From contig JACRCS010000576.1 of NCBI GenBank assembly GCA_016218905.1, forward strand, positions 1-13,167: DNA of 13,167 bases. Reading direction: 5' to 3'. Below the pieces are notes generated by a model. It had not been told where the DNA came from. It worked only from the letters and a program-made list of their open reading frames with translations, and did no database searches. Positions 1-6,505 of the stretch are shown piece by piece. Position 1 is the stretch's first letter, and each line of letters begins with the position of its first letter. The position numbers and the translations under genes are program-made. This DNA is from Deltaproteobacteria bacterium. GTDB lineage: Bacteria; Desulfobacterota_C; Deferrisomatia; Deferrisomatales; JACRMM01.

Positions 1-1171
1 CCATCCCGCCGCCTTCGTGATCGTTGCAGTCGGTGTGGATCGGCGACATGAGGCCGGTGGCGCCCAGCTTCTTGATCATGGCCTCGTCGATCTTGAGGTT
101 TTCGAGGCCGTACTGGATCTGCTCGCCCGTGAGAGGCTTCTTGCCGTGCTTGTTCTGGGCCACTCGGATGGCCTCCACCGTCACGATGCCGTGGAGCACG
201 CCTCGATTGTAGTACATCGTGCCGACGCGATCCTTCTCCACGTGCCCCTTCCCCGCGTCCTGGATGTACTTCATGATGTCCTTGATGACCGGGTAGTCCT
301 TGCCCGCAGGGTGGAAGCCGGCTGCGACGTAGCCTTTGGCAGCGTCGCCGGCGGGCCGCACGTCTTCTTCCGAGCCGCTCCACCAGACGCCGACGATCTT
401 GTTCGGGGGAAAGCCGATGCGGGCGGCCTCCTTGAGCGCGGTCGGGTTCATGACGCCCCAGCCGCGCAGAATGACCCAGTCGGGTGCGTCCTGCCGGACC
501 TGTAGCCAGATCGCCTTCTGCTCCAGGCCGGGGTGCGCCACCGCGTAGTGCTTCACCTGGAAGCCGTACTTCTTCGCCTGCGCCTCGAGGATCGGAATGG
601 TCTCCTTTCCGTAGGCGGAATCGTGGTGAACGTTGGCGATCTTCAACCCCTTCAGCTTGTTCATGCCGCCGACCTTCATGCCGATGTACTTGATCTTCGC
701 CGTGTTCTGGTTCCAGTAGTTGATCGGCATCGTGAAGGTATAGGGGAATACCCGGCCGTCCGACGCGTCGGCGCGCCCGTACCCCATCGACACGATCGGG
801 ATCTTGTCCGCCGCGCCCCGTTCGATGGTCGCGTAGGTGATGCCCGTCGAAAGGAAGTGGAACATCGCGGCGCCTGTCGGTGGCTTGTTCTTCAGCCTCT
901 CATAGCACTCGACGCCCCGGTCCACCTTGTACTCGGTCTCGCACTCCTCCCACGTGAGCTTGACGCCGTTCACGCCCCCGTCGCGCTCGTTGACCATGTG
1001 CATGTAGTCCATCATGCCGCCGAAGATGCCCGTTCCGCCCGCGGCGTACGGCCCGGTCCGGTAGATCGGTACGGGAACGAACTGGTCTGCACCCCACCCC
1101 GCCGCCGACCACCCCACCAGACCGGCCGCCGCGGCACACAAAACCGTGAGCCAACTCTTCGTGGTTCGCAT
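1..1171 (-). CDS. livK: LivK-type periplasmic substrate-binding protein of a branched-chain-family ABC importer (3' end cut by window)
   Basis: Extracytoplasmic receptor that would capture the ligand and deliver it to the LivH/LivM permease pair. 390 codons are visible before the gene runs off the window at position 1, close to the family's usual 380-430 residues. Residues 1-28 are an export signal: basic start (MRTTKSW), an Ala/Leu/Val core, and a likely cleavage site after GWGA. Cys12 is preceded by Leu, so it is not a lipobox. The mature part begins FVPVPIYRTGPYA (31-43), the usual first strand and ligand loop of the type I periplasmic-binding fold (Peripla_BP_6). VSMGYGRADASDGR (127-140) and IANVHHDSAYGKE (178-190) match the family's inter-lobe segments. 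The ATG at 1171 is preferred over an out-of-frame ATG at 1175 because AGGAGGT (1177-1183) lies 5 nt upstream. It is last in view of the ligase-livG-livH-livM-livK series. Family call is secure; the ligand is unknown and need not be an amino acid. Confidence 0.9.
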   Translation of the reverse strand, partial: MRTTKSWLTVLCAAAAGLVGWSAAGWGADQFVPVPIYRTGPYAAGGTGIFGGMMDYMHMVNERDGGVNGVKLTWEECETEYKVDRGVECYERLKNKPPTGAAMFHFLSTGITYATIERGAADKIPIVSMGYGRADASDGRVFPYTFTMPINYWNQNTAKIKYIGMKVGGMNKLKGLKIANVHHDSAYGKETIPILEAQAKKYGFQVKHYAVAHPGLEQKAIWLQVRQDAPDWVILRGWGVMNPTALKEAARIGFPPNKIVGVWWSGSEEDVRPAGDAAKGYVAAGFHPAGKDYPVIKDIMKYIQDAGKGHVEKDRVGTMYYNRGVLHGIVTVEAIRVAQNKHGKKPLTGEQIQYGLENLKIDEAMIKKLGATGLMSPIHTDCNDHEGGGM

Positions 1172-1176
1172 CCATT

Positions 1177-1183
1177 ACCTCCT
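1177..1183 (-). promoter_or_regulatory. Strong Shine-Dalgarno of livK that decides the start
   Basis: On the minus strand this reads AGGAGGT, a perfect Shine-Dalgarno core, 5 nt before the ATG at 1169-1171. Two ATGs in different frames (5' ends at 1175 and 1171) compete. The first is only 1 nt from the core, and only the second opens the frame with a signal peptide and binding-protein sequence. A strong site fits the need for excess binding protein over permease. Confidence 0.75.
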
Positions 1184-1227
1184 TTGTCGAAGGTCCCCAG
1201 GCAGCTCGCCTCCGCGGCCTGGTTGGG

Positions 1228-2292
1228 TCAGTACGGGAACGGCCAGAGCCTGAGCTTCTCCTTCCCCACCTGCCACAGCCGCGCGAGACCGTGCGGCTCT
1301 ACGATGAGGAAGAAGATGATCAGGCCGCCGAAGACGATCAGCTCGATCTGGGTCAGCGTGTCCGCCCGGATCGCGTGGCCGAGCATCCCCGAGGAGATGT
1401 TGATGAAGATGGGGAGCAGGACGATGAACGCGGCGCCGAGGAACGAGCCCAGGATGCTTCCGACGCCGCCGATGATGATCATGAAGAGGATCTGGAAGGA
1501 GCGGGAGAGGTCGAAGGCCTGAGGCTCCACCGTCCCCAGGTAGAGGAACGCCCAGAGAGCACCGGCGATGCCGCAGTAGAAGGAGCTCACGGCGAAGGCG
1601 AGGAGCTTCGTCCGGAGCATCCGGATGCCGATGACCTCGGCGGCGACGTCCATATCACGCACGGCCATCCAGGACCGGCCCACGGCGGACCGCACCATGT
1701 TCTTGGCGGCGAGAGCCAGCAGGGAGACGATGGCGAGCGTCAGCAGGTAGCGGCTTCGGACCGAGGCGAAGGAGTAACCCAGGATCTCGATCGGAGGGGC
1801 GCTGATCACGCCCGACGTGCTGTAGTTCGTAAACCAGCCCACCCGCGTGAAGACCCACTCGATGAAGAACTGACTGGCGAGCGTCGCCACGGCCAGGTAG
1901 AAGCCCTTGATCCGAAGGCTCGGGATTCCGAAGACGATTCCAACTCCCGCGGCGCAAATCCCGGAGAGGACGAAGTTCACGAGCAGAGGCACGGCGGGCA
2001 GCCGTATGGCGATGTTGTACGCAGCGAAGGCTCCCACGGCCATGAAGCCCGCCGTCCCGAGAGAGAGTTGCCCCGCGTAGCCCGTCAGGATGTTGAGTCC
2101 CAGCGCGGCCAGCGACAGGACCAGGAACGGGATCAGGATGGATCCGAGCCAGTAGTCGTTTGCCGTAAGGGGGACCGCGACGTAGGCGGCGGCCAGCAGG
2201 ATGAGCATTCCGATCCGGTCCTGCCGGATGGGGAAGACGGCCTGGTCGGCCGCGTACGTCGCCTTGAACTGACCCGCTTCACGGTAGACCAT
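1228..2292 (-). CDS. livM: LivM-type ABC transporter permease
   Basis: Inner-membrane permease of 354 residues, forming with LivH the translocation channel of a branched-chain-amino-acid-family ABC importer. After a hydrophilic N-terminus of about 25 residues come multiple hydrophobic helices (for example 27-44, 50-68, 103-123, 182-197, 264-290, 316-332). Family hallmarks are GYAGQLSLG (71-79), GIPSLRIKGFYLAVATLA (122-139), the cytoplasmic EAA-like coupling loop GRSWMAVRDMDVAAEVIGI (205-223), and GGVGSILGSFLGA (275-287). It starts 9 bp after the livH stop, with a GAGG core overlapping the livH stop codon, so translation is probably coupled. 56 bp separate it from livK. The permease family is secure; the transported compound is not known. 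Confidence 0.93.
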   Translation of the reverse strand: MVYREAGQFKATYAADQAVFPIRQDRIGMLILLAAAYVAVPLTANDYWLGSILIPFLVLSLAALGLNILTGYAGQLSLGTAGFMAVGAFAAYNIAIRLPAVPLLVNFVLSGICAAGVGIVFGIPSLRIKGFYLAVATLASQFFIEWVFTRVGWFTNYSTSGVISAPPIEILGYSFASVRSRYLLTLAIVSLLALAAKNMVRSAVGRSWMAVRDMDVAAEVIGIRMLRTKLLAFAVSSFYCGIAGALWAFLYLGTVEPQAFDLSRSFQILFMIIIGGVGSILGSFLGAAFIVLLPIFINISSGMLGHAIRADTLTQIELIVFGGLIIFFLIVEPHGLARLWQVGKEKLRLWPFPY

Positions 2293-2301
2293 GTAGCGAC
2301 C

Positions 2302-3162
2302 TCACACCCTCTCGATCCGGACTTCGCCGAAGAGTCCTTCCGGCCGGATCAGCAGGAAGACGAGCGCGAGCATGTACGGAAACCAGCCCTCGATCGCGCC
2401 GCCGAGGAACGGGCCGATATAGACTTCGGCGAGCTTCTCGGAGGCGCCGATGAGCAGGCCGCCGGCGATGGCTCCAGGGACCGAGTCGAGCCCGCCCAGG
2501 ATCAGCACGGGAAGCGCCTTGTAGGCCACCAGGACGAGGCTGAACTGCACCCCCATCCGCGTGCCCCAGACGACGCCGGCCACCGCCCAGACGATCACCC
2601 AGATGTGGCGCAACGGAATCCCCACCGTCAGCGCGGCCTCATGGTCGTCGGCCACCGCCCGCAAAGCCCTGCCGATCCGGGTCTTGCTGAAGAAGAGCGC
2701 GAGCACGGCCACCAGCACGCCCGCGATGAGCGCCGTGAAGATCTCGAACTTGCTGATCAGCATCCCCTTGATCTTCATCGGCATGTCGGGGATGCCGACG
2801 TCGAGCCCGTGGACCTGGGTGCCCCACATGGCCTGCGCGATCCCCTCGATGACGAAGGCGAGACCGATCGTGGCCATGAAGAGCGTGATCGGCGGCTGGT
2901 TTACGAGCGGGCGCAGCACGACGCGCTCGATGGCGAACGCGAGCAGGACCATCGCCGCCAGCGTGATCACCACGCAGATCCAGATGTTCCACTGCTTTTC
3001 GAGCAGGCTGACGAAGGTGAGCGCCGAGAAGAGCACCATCGCCCCCTGGGCGAAGTTGAAGACGCCCGAGGCCTTGAAGATCAGCACGAACCCGAGGGCA
3101 ACGAGCGAGTACATCATTCCGGCGAGCAGCCCCCCGATCAGCACTTCGAAGAAGAACATCAT
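2302..3162 (-). CDS. livH: LivH-type ABC transporter permease
   Basis: Second inner-membrane permease, 286 residues, the typical LivH length. It is very hydrophobic, with about eight possible membrane segments. Hallmarks are FNFAQGAM (35-42), the conserved first-loop motif; the EAA-like loop GRALRAVADDHEAALTVGI (164-182), which docks on the ATPase; LGGLDSVPGAIAGGLLIGAS (222-241); and the C-terminal LLIRPEGLFGE (270-280). Two ATGs lie in tandem (MM) at 3162 and 3159; I annotate the first. The ribosome site is modest (an AAGGG-type core about 9-10 nt upstream). A 217-bp spacer with a REPIN-like palindrome separates it from livG, the largest gap inside this transporter cluster, so livHMK may be expressed at a different level from the ligase-livG pair. 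Confidence 0.93.
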   Translation of the reverse strand: MMFFFEVLIGGLLAGMMYSLVALGFVLIFKASGVFNFAQGAMVLFSALTFVSLLEKQWNIWICVVITLAAMVLLAFAIERVVLRPLVNQPPITLFMATIGLAFVIEGIAQAMWGTQVHGLDVGIPDMPMKIKGMLISKFEIFTALIAGVLVAVLALFFSKTRIGRALRAVADDHEAALTVGIPLRHIWVIVWAVAGVVWGTRMGVQFSLVLVAYKALPVLILGGLDSVPGAIAGGLLIGASEKLAEVYIGPFLGGAIEGWFPYMLALVFLLIRPEGLFGEVRIERV

Positions 3163-3248
3163 GGAGCTTTCCCTTTCCGAAACGAGTTCGTTCCGCCGAC
3201 CGGATCACCGCAGCCGGGTCCGGGGCGCTCCAGCAGTGGTCCTTTTCC

Positions 3249-3328
3249 TGTGGGAGTGGTCTCCAGACCACGAGTTCGGCCGGAGGCCGATCCGACCGAA
3301 CGATCGCGGCCTGGAGGCCGCTCCCACA
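3249..3328. repeat. REP/REPIN-like palindromic element between livG and livH
   Basis: Two imperfect 25-bp copies in inverted orientation: TGTGGGAGTGG... at 3249-3273 and its counterpart ending CCGCTCCCACA at 3304-3328. Each copy is itself a hairpin: 3256-3262 pairs with 3265-3271 (7 bp, 2-nt loop) and 3306-3312 pairs with 3315-3321 (7 bp, 2-nt loop). The linker holds a third hairpin, 3276-3281 with 3285-3290. The two copies differ in sequence but each keeps its own pairing, so changes in one arm are matched in the other. This layout (two inverted REPs around a spacer) and the TGTGGGAG head resemble REPINs mobilised by RAYT transposases in pseudomonads. No RAYT gene is in the window. The rest of the 217-bp gap (3163-3379) holds only a 12-bp palindrome, GCCGGATCCGGC (3337-3348). 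Confidence 0.8.
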
Positions 3329-3379
3329 GATGCAAGGCCGGATCCGGCGCCCCGAAGGAGAGAGCCCCCGCGGCCGTCT

Positions 3380-4204
3380 TCACGCGATCCGTGAGAGCCA
3401 ACTGTCGTACTGGGTCGCCTGACTCGGTCCGAGGTAGGCGTCGATCACCTGCTGATTCCCGCGCACCTCGTCGGGCGTGCCCTCGCCGATCTTGCGCCCG
3501 AAGTCGAGCACGACCACGTGGTCGGAGATGTCCATGACCACGCTCATGTCGTGCTCGATCAGCACGATGGTCGTCCCGAACTGCTCGTTGACGTCCAGGA
3601 CGAACCGGCACATGTCCTCTTTCTCCTCCAGGTTCATGCCCGCCATCGGCTCGTCCAGGAGGAGGAGCTCGGGCTCCGCGGCCAGGGCGCGAGCGAGCTC
3701 CACCCGCTTCTGGAGCCCGTAGGGAAGCCTCCCCACCGGCGTCTTGCGGACGGACTCGATCTGCAGGAAATCGATGAGCTCCTCGACCTTCGCGCGGTGC
3801 TTCAACTCCTCGCGCCTAGTCCGCCCGAGGTAGAACGCCTGCTCGACGAAGTTCGTCCTCATCATGAGGTTTCGGCCCGTCAGGATGTTGTCCAGCACCG
3901 ACATCCCCTTGAAGAGGGCGATGTTCTGGAAGGTCCTCGCGATTCCCATCGCTGCCGCCTCGTGGGGGCGGATGCGTGCGCGGGTCTTCCCCCTGTACGT
4001 GAGAATGCCCTCCTGGGGGTGGTAGACCCCGTTGATGACGTTCAAGAGCGAGCTCTTGCCGGCGCCGTTCGGCCCGATGATGGCCAGGATCTCGTGCTCC
4101 CGCACCTCCACGCCGACGTCCGAGAGCGCCCGAACGCCTCCGAACGAAAGACTCACTCGTTCGAGCTTGAGGACGACGTCGCCGATGACCCGAGGCGCGA
4201 TCAT
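3380..4204 (-). CDS. livG: LivG-type ABC transporter ATP-binding protein
   Basis: Cytoplasmic ATPase, 274 residues, that powers the LivH/LivM permease. Visible motifs in order: Walker A GPNGAGKSS (44-52), Q-loop Gln93 in RTFQNIALF, an ABC signature variant LPYGLQKRVELARAL (160-174; the usual form begins LSYG or LSGG), Walker B LLLLDEP (180-186) with catalytic Glu185, and the H-loop His218 in IEHDMSVVMDISD. The long insert after the Q-loop (about 110-150) and the HDM...MDISD ending are typical of LivG rather than LivF. The start ATG (4202-4204) overlaps the stop of the upstream acyl-CoA synthetase as ATGA, so the two are translationally coupled. A longer frame continuing upstream on this strand is an artefact of reading through the synthetase gene. 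The partner LivF ATPase is not in the window. Confidence 0.93.
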   Translation of the reverse strand: MIAPRVIGDVVLKLERVSLSFGGVRALSDVGVEVREHEILAIIGPNGAGKSSLLNVINGVYHPQEGILTYRGKTRARIRPHEAAAMGIARTFQNIALFKGMSVLDNILTGRNLMMRTNFVEQAFYLGRTRREELKHRAKVEELIDFLQIESVRKTPVGRLPYGLQKRVELARALAAEPELLLLDEPMAGMNLEEKEDMCRFVLDVNEQFGTTIVLIEHDMSVVMDISDHVVVLDFGRKIGEGTPDEVRGNQQVIDAYLGPSQATQYDSWLSRIA

Positions 4205-6261
4205 GGCTCTCTCCCCGCGGGCGCGAAGGTCTCGGCTTCCGCGATCGCCAGGTCGGCTTTGATGACGCCCTTCCGCCCGTCCTCGAACGTGACCTGGGCC
4301 TCGACCCGACAGCTGCTGCAGTCGGAGTAGAGCGCGCCGATGAGCTGGGAGTACCGTTCGGCGATGAACCCGCGCCGTACCTTCCGGGTTCGAGTGAGCT
4401 CGCCGTCGTCCGCATCGAGCTCCTTGTGGAGGATGAGGAAGCGGCGGATCTGGGAGCTCGACAGGTGGGCCTCGCCGGCCAGGTCGCGGTTCACCTGCTC
4501 GACGCAGCCCTTGACGAGCTCGTAGACCTCGGGCTTCCCCGCCAGGTCGGTATACCCGGTGTACGGGAGGTTGCGGCGTTCCGCCCAGCTTCCCACCGCA
4601 CCTAGGTCGATGTTGATGAAGGCGGCTACGTACTCCTTCCCGTGCCCGAAGGCGACGGCCTCCTTGACGTGAGGGAAGAACTTGAGCTTGTTCTCCAGGT
4701 ACTTGGGGGCGAACAGAGAACCGTCCTGGAGCCGGCCGACGTCCTGCGCCCGGTCGATGATTTTGAGGTGCCCGTCTGCGTCGAAGAACCCGGCGTCTCC
4801 GGTATGGAACCAGCCGTCCGCGTCCTTGGCCTGCGCCGTCGCCTCCGGATTCTTGAAGTAGTGGGAGAAGATCCCGGGGCTGCGGACGAGCACCTCCCCG
4901 TTCTCCCCGACCCGGACCTCCACCTCCTCCATGGGTGTGCCGACGGTGTCCGTCTTTACCTGGCCGTCGGGCTGTATGCAGACGAAGACCGCCGCCTCGG
5001 TCATGCCGTAGAGCTGCTTGACGTTCATCCCCAGCGATCGATAGAACTCGAAGATCTCGGGCCCGATGGCTTCGCCCGCGGTGTAAGCGAGTCGAATGCG
5101 GCTGAACCCGAGCACGTTCTTCAAAGGCTCGTAGACGAGGAACCTCCCGAGCCCGTAGAGGAACCTGTCCATCCAGGACACGGGTTTCCCGTCCAGGATC
5201 CGGGTGCCCGCCCGCCTCGCCACGCCCATGAAGAAGTGGAAGATCTTGCGCTTCGGCGCGCTCGCGTCCTCCATCCGGATCATGACGGTGGTGAGGATGC
5301 TCTCGTAGATGCGCGGAGGCGCGAAGAAGTAGGTCGGCCCGAGCTCCCGCAGGTCCGTGAGCACCGTCGCGCTGCTCTCGGGGCAGTTCACGCAGAAGCC
5401 GGTCGCGTAGGATTGGGCAAAGGAGAAGATGTGGTCGCCGATCCAAGCCATCGGCAGGTAGGCGAGGACCTCCTCCCGTTCCGTGAGGCCCTCGCGCCGC
5501 GCCCCGCTCCTCGCCACCGAGAGCAGGTTGGAGAAGGTGAGCACGACTCCCTTGGGCCTCCCCGTCGTACCTGACGTGTACACGATCACCGCAGGATCGT
5601 CGGCTCGCACACGCGCGACGCTCTCCACAAAGAAAGTGGGCCGTTCCCGATGGAAGGCGTGTCCCTCGGCCTGCACCTCTTCATAGCTGACGAGCCAGGG
5701 CTGATCATAGCGGGGATTGGAGAGGAGTCCCCTCGGGTCGTCGTAGTAGATCTCCACGAGCACGGGACAGTGCTCCCGGATCTCGAAGAGCTTGTCCACC
5801 TGCTCCTGGTCCTCGGCCACGGCGAAGCGGGCTTCGGCGTGTTCCAGGACGTACCGCATCTCTTCCGCGACGGAGTCCTGGTAGAGCGGGACCGGAACAC
5901 CCCCGAGGGCCTGGGCGGCGACCATGGCCCAGTAGAGGCGGGGCCGGTTGTCGCCGATGATCGCGAGCTTGTCGCCGGGGCGGAAGCCCCGGTCGGCCAA
6001 GCCGAGCGCGAACGCCCGGACCTCCTCCAACGTCTGGGCCCAGGTCCAGGACTGCCAGATCCCGAGGTCCTTCTCCCGCATGGCGATCCGGTTCCCCCTG
6101 CGGCTCGCGTGGTCGAGGAGCAGCTTCGGAAAGCATTCCTCTTCCGAGGCGGACGGGTTCGCCAGGGCCTCTCGGAGCAGTCCTGCTTCCGGCATCACGA
6201 GGGCCGGCCCCGCCACCGGATAGGATCCCGGTCTCACCGTGGTGAAGGTGTTGTCGTGCAC
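4201..6261 (-). CDS. AMP-forming acyl-CoA synthetase (long-chain/aryl carboxylate-CoA ligase type)
   Basis: Activates a carboxylic acid to its acyl-CoA with ATP and CoA, via an acyl-adenylate. It has 686 residues, longer than the 500-550 of short-chain or aryl ligases and in the range of long-chain fatty acyl-CoA synthetases. ANL-family motifs: YTSGTTGRPKG (228-238, P-loop), YLPMAWIGDH (268-277), YGMTE (418-422), WFHTGD (484-489), Arg504 in IIDRAQD (ribose-binding/hinge), and a C-terminal RKVRRGF in which Lys627 sits where the catalytic lysine usually lies. There is no signal peptide, so it is cytosolic. The start is GTG at 6259-6261, supported by GGGAGG 9 nt upstream. It is first in the transporter cluster and overlaps livG by ATGA, which implies that uptake and CoA activation are coupled. 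Substrate chain length or ring type cannot be read from sequence alone. Confidence 0.92.
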   Translation of the reverse strand: MHDNTFTTVRPGSYPVAGPALVMPEAGLLREALANPSASEEECFPKLLLDHASRRGNRIAMREKDLGIWQSWTWAQTLEEVRAFALGLADRGFRPGDKLAIIGDNRPRLYWAMVAAQALGGVPVPLYQDSVAEEMRYVLEHAEARFAVAEDQEQVDKLFEIREHCPVLVEIYYDDPRGLLSNPRYDQPWLVSYEEVQAEGHAFHRERPTFFVESVARVRADDPAVIVYTSGTTGRPKGVVLTFSNLLSVARSGARREGLTEREEVLAYLPMAWIGDHIFSFAQSYATGFCVNCPESSATVLTDLRELGPTYFFAPPRIYESILTTVMIRMEDASAPKRKIFHFFMGVARRAGTRILDGKPVSWMDRFLYGLGRFLVYEPLKNVLGFSRIRLAYTAGEAIGPEIFEFYRSLGMNVKQLYGMTEAAVFVCIQPDGQVKTDTVGTPMEEVEVRVGENGEVLVRSPGIFSHYFKNPEATAQAKDADGWFHTGDAGFFDADGHLKIIDRAQDVGRLQDGSLFAPKYLENKLKFFPHVKEAVAFGHGKEYVAAFINIDLGAVGSWAERRNLPYTGYTDLAGKPEVYELVKGCVEQVNRDLAGEAHLSSSQIRRFLILHKELDADDGELTRTRKVRRGFIAERYSQLIGALYSDCSSCRVEAQVTFEDGRKGVIKADLAIAEAETFAPAGREP

Positions 6262-6270
6262 GCGAAAGCG

Positions 6271-6276
6271 CCTCCC
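6271..6276 (-). promoter_or_regulatory. Shine-Dalgarno supporting the GTG start of the acyl-CoA synthetase
   Basis: Reads GGGAGG on the minus strand, 9 nt before the GTG at 6259-6261. The next in-frame ATG would be residue 23 and would trim the N-terminus. This site is the reason for choosing the GTG. Confidence 0.55.
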
Positions 6277-6318
6277 GTACCCCGTGAGCGGCTGCTCAAA
6301 ACGACGTTTGCGCTAGTA

Positions 6319-6347
6319 ATTAGAGGGTAGCGGCCAGCTCTGCGCAA
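6319..6347 (-). promoter_or_regulatory. Candidate sigma70-type promoter of the acyl-CoA synthetase/liv operon
   Basis: On the minus strand: TTGCGC (6342-6347) as -35 (3 of 6 matches), a 17-nt spacer, then TCTAAT (6319-6324) as -10 (5 of 6). Transcription would start near 6312, about 50 nt before the GTG. It lies in a short A/T-richer patch of an otherwise GC-rich gap. The -35 is weak, so an activator may be needed or the call may be wrong. Confidence 0.4.
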
Positions 6348-6391
6348 TCGGCGCGATACCTATTTTTCAGTACGGGGATTGCCTGAGGCGG

Positions 6392-6420
6392 GTAGGCAGA
6401 CTACCTACAAACCCGGTTTG
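6392..6420. promoter_or_regulatory. Cluster of dyads upstream of the acyl-CoA synthetase promoter
   Basis: Two adjoining dyads: GTAGG-N7-CCTAC (6392-6408) and the perfect palindrome CAAACC-C-GGTTTG (6408-6420). A third short one overlaps on the left: TGCCT-N9-AGGCA (6380-6398). They lie 45-75 bp upstream of the proposed -35 box. That position would suit an activator or repressor site, but they could equally be the remains of a repeat. No T-tract follows on the minus strand, so they do not look like an intrinsic terminator for the kinase gene. Confidence 0.35.
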
Positions 6421-6462
6421 CGGCTGATTCGGGGCGGGCGCGAAGTACCAGGCGGCCGAGCC

Positions 6463-6497
6463 AAGGGACAAAGGGACCCAAACGACCCAAGGGACGA
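6463..6497. repeat. Degenerate 8-9-bp tandem repeat (AAGGGACcc unit) after the kinase gene
   Basis: Units begin at 6463, 6471, 6480 and 6489: AAGGGACa, AAGGGACcc, AAACGACcc, AAGGGACga. The block ends 8 bp short of the stop codon of the sensor kinase (6506). Between it and the acyl-CoA synthetase start (6261) lie the dyads and candidate promoter listed separately; I see no gene in the 244-bp gap. Confidence 0.65.
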
Positions 6498-6505
6498 ACG
6501 AGAGC

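Noticed and set aside
900..1175. Minus-strand frame starting at the ATG at 1175, near the true livK start
   Set aside because: The ATG is only 1 nt from the Shine-Dalgarno and the translation is Arg/Gly-rich. The frame starting at 1171 gives a signal peptide and the full binding-protein fold.
3249..3328. Terminal inverted repeats of an insertion sequence
   Set aside because: Only 30 bp separate the arms and there is no transposase or target duplication. The internal hairpins fit a REP doublet better.
1291..3537. Long plus-strand open frame (about 750 codons) opposite livM and livH
   Set aside because: Its product is rich in Asp, Glu, His, Arg and Gln with no domain, and it lies antisense to two permeases with clear family motifs. 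It is the usual open antisense frame of GC-rich DNA.
4642..5574. Plus-strand frame of about 310 codons opposite the acyl-CoA synthetase
   Set aside because: Shadow of a well-supported coding frame; no ribosome site or recognisable sequence.
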